Source: Tsuneonella flava (lineage in GTDB: Bacteria > Pseudomonadota > Alphaproteobacteria > Sphingomonadales > Sphingomonadaceae). From it: a stretch of DNA of 64,000 bases. Below are positions 61,286 to 64,000 of the stretch, in pieces (positions within the stretch are counted from its first letter, which is position 1; each line of letters opens with the position of its first letter). The position numbers and the translations under genes are program-made. Location: positions 1-64,000 of the forward strand of contig NZ_PHSO01000001.1 of assembly GCF_002870965.1 (NCBI RefSeq), given 5' to 3'. Under the pieces are notes generated by a model that saw only the letters and a list, made by a program, of their open reading frames with translations, searched no databases and was not told the origin of the DNA.

Positions 61286-62328
61286 GCCGCGTCTCCCCAT
61301 CCTGCCAGCCCGCGTCGGCGGCGGGTCAGCACGTCGAGACAGGCCATACGGATCGCCACGCCCATTTCCACCTGCCGGGTAATGATCGAAAGTTCGGCCA
61401 TGTCGGCTACGTCGCTATCGATTTCGATCCCGCGGTTCATGGGGCCGGGATGCATCACCAGCGCATCGGGCGCTGCCAGTTCCAGCCGCGCTTTGCTCAG
61501 CCCATAAAGGTGCCGGTATTCGCGCGGGCTGGGTATGAACTGGCCGCTCATCCTTTCGTTTTGCAACCTGAGCATCATCACCACGTCCGCCCCGGCCAAT
61601 GCCGCGTCGAAATCGTGGAATATCTCCACCCCCATCGCGTCGACATCGGCAGGCATCAGCGACGGCGGCGCGCAGACACGCACGCTGGCGCCCATCGCCT
61701 GCAAGGACAGCATGTTCGACCGCGCCACCCGGCTGTGCAGCACATCGCCACAGATCGTTACCGAAAGGCCCGTGAAATCGTCGGCCGTGTGCCCTCGCTC
61801 GCGGAGAGCGTGGCGCAACGCCAGCGCATCGAGCAGCGCCTGCGTCGGGTGTTCATGCTGCCCATCCCCGGCATTGAGCACCGGGCAATCGACCTGTTCG
61901 GCAATCAGTTCGACCGCACCCGAACTGCCGTGACGGATCACGATCGCATCGGCCCGCATGGCATTCAGCGTGATCGCGGTATCGATCAGCGTTTCGCCCT
62001 TCTTCACGCTCGACTGCGCGGCATGCATGTTCACGACATCCGCCCCCAGCCGCTTGCCCGCAATCTCGAAACTCAACAGCGTGCGGGTGGAATTTTCGAA
62101 GAAGGCATTGATGACAGTAAGCCCGGCCAGCAGATCGGTGTGCTTGTCAGCACCACGGTTCATCGCCACCCACTGTTCCGCTTCGTCCAGCAGATAGAGG
62201 ATTTCATGCCGTTCCAACCGCCCGATCGCCACGAGGTCGCGATGCGGGAACGCCAGTGCGCCCGCCGGGTAACGGCCCGCTGGAACGCCAGCTACCGGAT
62301 ATTTTTCCGCCGATGTCATTGAAGTCAT
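61282..62328 (-). CDS. pyrB: Aspartate carbamoyltransferase catalytic subunit PyrB
   Basis: The 348-residue protein has the carbamoyl phosphate loop [13 protein letters not shown], the 80s-type loop [22 protein letters not shown] and [12 protein letters not shown]. It catalyses the first committed step of pyrimidine synthesis. No pyrI follows; the degenerate dihydroorotase overlaps its stop and probably joins the complex. It reads [11 protein letters not shown], and a start four codons in is possible. Confidence 0.96.
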   Translation of the reverse strand: MTSMTSAEKYPVAGVPAGRYPAGALAFPHRDLVAIGRLERHEILYLLDEAEQWVAMNRGADKHTDLLAGLTVINAFFENSTRTLLSFEIAGKRLGADVVNMHAAQSSVKKGETLIDTAITLNAMRADAIVIRHGSSGAVELIAEQVDCPVLNAGDGQHEHPTQALLDALALRHALRERGHTADDFTGLSVTICGDVLHSRVARSNMLSLQAMGASVRVCAPPSLMPADVDAMGVEIFHDFDAALAGADVVMMLRLQNERMSGQFIPSPREYRHLYGLSKARLELAAPDALVMHPGPMNRGIEIDSDVADMAELSIITRQVEMGVAIRMACLDVLTRRRRGLAGWGDAA

Positions 62329-62437
62329 GCCCTTGATCGAGTGAGGTCAGCCGGTCAAGCGGTTTCACACTGGCGCCCACGTCATCGAACCGATAGGCTG
62401 GGCGCCAGCTTATCGGAATCAGGGGAATAATCCGCAT

Positions 62438-64000
62438 ATGTCGTTTGCCCGCAAGGTCTGGCACCTGCTCGTCGCTATCAAGGACGGGCTTTCGCTGGTC
62501 TTCCTCCTGCTGTTTTTCACCGCTCTCTATATGGTCCTGACTGCGCGGCCCAACCCCGGCCATGTCCGCGAAGGGGCGCTGCTGCTCGATCTCGACGGTT
62601 CTATTGTTGAGGAAAAAACGGCCATCAATCCTTTATCCGTCCTGCTTTCAGGCGAAGCGCCTGCAGGCGAATTCGATGTGCAGGATCTGGTCCATGCACT
62701 CGATACCGCGGCTGACGACGATCGGATCAAGGCGGTGGTGATCGATATGTCGCGCTTCATGGGCGGCGGTCAGGTCGCGATGGAAACCGTTGGCGCCGCA
62801 CTCGACCGGGTGCGCGCTGCGAAGAAACCTGTGCTGACTTTCGCCACGGTCTATACCGACGACGGCGTGATGCTGGCCGCCCATGCCAGCGAGGTATGGG
62901 CCGATCCGATGGGCGGCGCTGTTGTCGCCGGACCGGGCGGCAAGCATCTGTATTACGGCGACCTTCTCAAACGGTTCAAAGTCGATCCGCACGTCTTCAA
63001 GGTCGGTACGTATAAAAGCGCGGTCGAACCTTATCTGCGGTCCGACATGTCGGAACCGGCGCGCGAGAACTACACCCAGTTGTACGGATCGCTGTGGAGC
63101 GAATGGAAGGCCGATGTCGCCAAGGCCCGTCCCAAGGCGAAGATCGACCAGATTGCCAAAGATCCGGCGGCGTGGGTTCAGGCGGCCAACGGCGATTTCG
63201 CTAAGGCCGCGCTCAATGCCGGGCTGGTCGACAAGCTGGGCGACCGGGTCGAATTCGGCAAACGCGTTGCCAAGATCGTGGGCGAAGATCCGTGGAACAA
63301 GGATCCGGGTGCATTTGCCAGTGTCGATCTCGATCCCTGGCTGGCCGATAATGAACCCGAAACGCCGGGCAAGCCGATTGGCGTCATCACCATCGCCGGT
63401 GAAATCGTCGATGGCGATGCCGGACCGGGCGTTGCCGGGGGTGATCGAATTGCCGGCCTGCTGAACGATGCGCTCGACGACGATCTGGCCGGGCTGGTGG
63501 TACGGGTCGATTCGCCCGGCGGTTCGGTTATGGCCAGCGAAGAAATCCGCCGTGCCATCCTGCGTCTGAAGGCTCAGGGAATTCCGGTCGCGGTATCGAT
63601 GGGCAACCTCGCCGCCAGCGGGGGATACTGGGTTTCGACACCGGGCGACCGGATATTTGCCGAACCCACTACGATCACCGGATCGATCGGCATTTTCGCA
63701 GTCGTTCCGACATTCGAAAAGACACTGGCAGATTATGGCGTCTATTCCGATGGCGTGCAGACCACTGCGCTCAGCGGGCAACCCGACCTGATCGGCGGGT
63801 TCAATCCCGAAATCGAAGCGATCATGCAATCGGGCATCGAAAACGGATACCGCCAGTTCCTCACCCGCGTCGCACAGTCACGCAAGATGTCGACAGAGGC
63901 GGTCGACAAGATCGCGCAGGGGCGCGTGTGGGATGGCGGCACCGCGCGCCAGATCGGCCTGGTCGATCAGTTCGGCGGTCTGCCCGATGCACTCGAATGG
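62438..64000 (+). CDS. sppA: Signal peptide peptidase SppA, 67K type (3' end outside the window)
   Basis: The 521 residues visible begin MSFARKVWHLLVAIKDGLSL with one membrane anchor (about 18-37), followed by two ClpP-like domains. The catalytic pair is Lys193 in VGTYKSAVEP and Ser394 in GNLAASGGYW, spread over both halves as in E. coli SppA. It degrades signal peptides left in the inner membrane. AGGGGAATAA precedes the ATG. The gene runs past the right edge without a stop. Confidence 0.93.
   Translation, partial: MSFARKVWHLLVAIKDGLSLVFLLLFFTALYMVLTARPNPGHVREGALLLDLDGSIVEEKTAINPLSVLLSGEAPAGEFDVQDLVHALDTAADDDRIKAVVIDMSRFMGGGQVAMETVGAALDRVRAAKKPVLTFATVYTDDGVMLAAHASEVWADPMGGAVVAGPGGKHLYYGDLLKRFKVDPHVFKVGTYKSAVEPYLRSDMSEPARENYTQLYGSLWSEWKADVAKARPKAKIDQIAKDPAAWVQAANGDFAKAALNAGLVDKLGDRVEFGKRVAKIVGEDPWNKDPGAFASVDLDPWLADNEPETPGKPIGVITIAGEIVDGDAGPGVAGGDRIAGLLNDALDDDLAGLVVRVDSPGGSVMASEEIRRAILRLKAQGIPVAVSMGNLAASGGYWVSTPGDRIFAEPTTITGSIGIFAVVPTFEKTLADYGVYSDGVQTTALSGQPDLIGGFNPEIEAIMQSGIENGYRQFLTRVAQSRKMSTEAVDKIAQGRVWDGGTARQIGLVDQFGGLPDALEW

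Noticed and set aside
62648-63829. 393-codon minus-strand ORF
   Set aside because: It is the antisense of sppA, whose plus-strand frame has all catalytic motifs.

Overview
The window looks like the chromosome of a GC-rich alphaproteobacterium, most likely of the order Sphingomonadales (Erythrobacter/Novosphingobium-like). The reasons are the PhyR/NepR/EcfG general stress response locus with an HWE-type kinase, class I PHA synthase with a phasin, ClpS, LptF/LptG, a membrane-anchored cytochrome c, a pyrB with a degenerate dihydroorotase partner, and REP-like palindromes of the 'CGTCATTGCGAG' type. No species can be named from sequence alone.

Region 1 (1-9.0 kb) is accessory DNA. It starts with small unknown genes and a SHOCT-DUF805 protein, then about 1 kb without a recognisable gene. 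Next come a 5'-truncated RHS gene tip with a small membrane protein immediately downstream, and a complete type II CBASS anti-phage operon on the minus strand: capV patatin phospholipase, DncV-like CD-NTase, cap2 E1-E2 fusion, cap3 JAMM protease. The island ends at the 3' end of tRNA-Thr(CGT), followed by tRNA-Cys(GCA).

Region 2 (9.3-36.0 kb) is core chromosome. It holds a thioesterase and a crotonase, an operon with a membrane-tethered LuxR-type protein and a RadC-like protein, alaC, phaC and phaP (with a duplicated operator around the phaP promoter), clpS, lptFG, a desaturase, a GNAT-fold protein and a cluster of REP-like repeats. The general stress response locus follows: a receiver protein, a Crp/Fnr regulator, phyR, a CHASE-HWE kinase and nepR-ecfG. 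Three sites match the EcfG promoter (GGAAC-N16/17-CGTT), and one of them reads almost equally well in both directions between the kinase and nepR. Then come an AI-2E family protein, sodB, a dicarboxylate/amino acid symporter, glmM, a DUF1272 gene, thiD and a LOG-family gene.

Region 3 (36.1-39.4 kb) is a 3288-bp transposon of the IS1595 family. It has 24-bp imperfect terminal inverted repeats (first 16 bp perfect) and an 8-bp target duplication, AGAAGCTG, and it has landed at the 3' end of tRNA-Gln(CTG). Besides the transposase it carries five passenger genes of unknown function, including a DUF6471/Cro-like protein whose probable tandem operators lie in the divergent promoter region.

Region 4 (39.5-64 kb) is core chromosome again: ppx/gppA, rlmE, cytochrome c, pheA, a six-gene moxR operon, a GNAT-class A beta-lactamase pair, divergent SDR/LysR genes, a PilZ protein, bfd-bfr behind a palindrome resembling an iron-regulator box, DUF418, two SPOR-domain proteins flanking a ParA-like/small partner pair, the pyrB-pseudo-pyrC pair, and sppA, which runs off the right edge.
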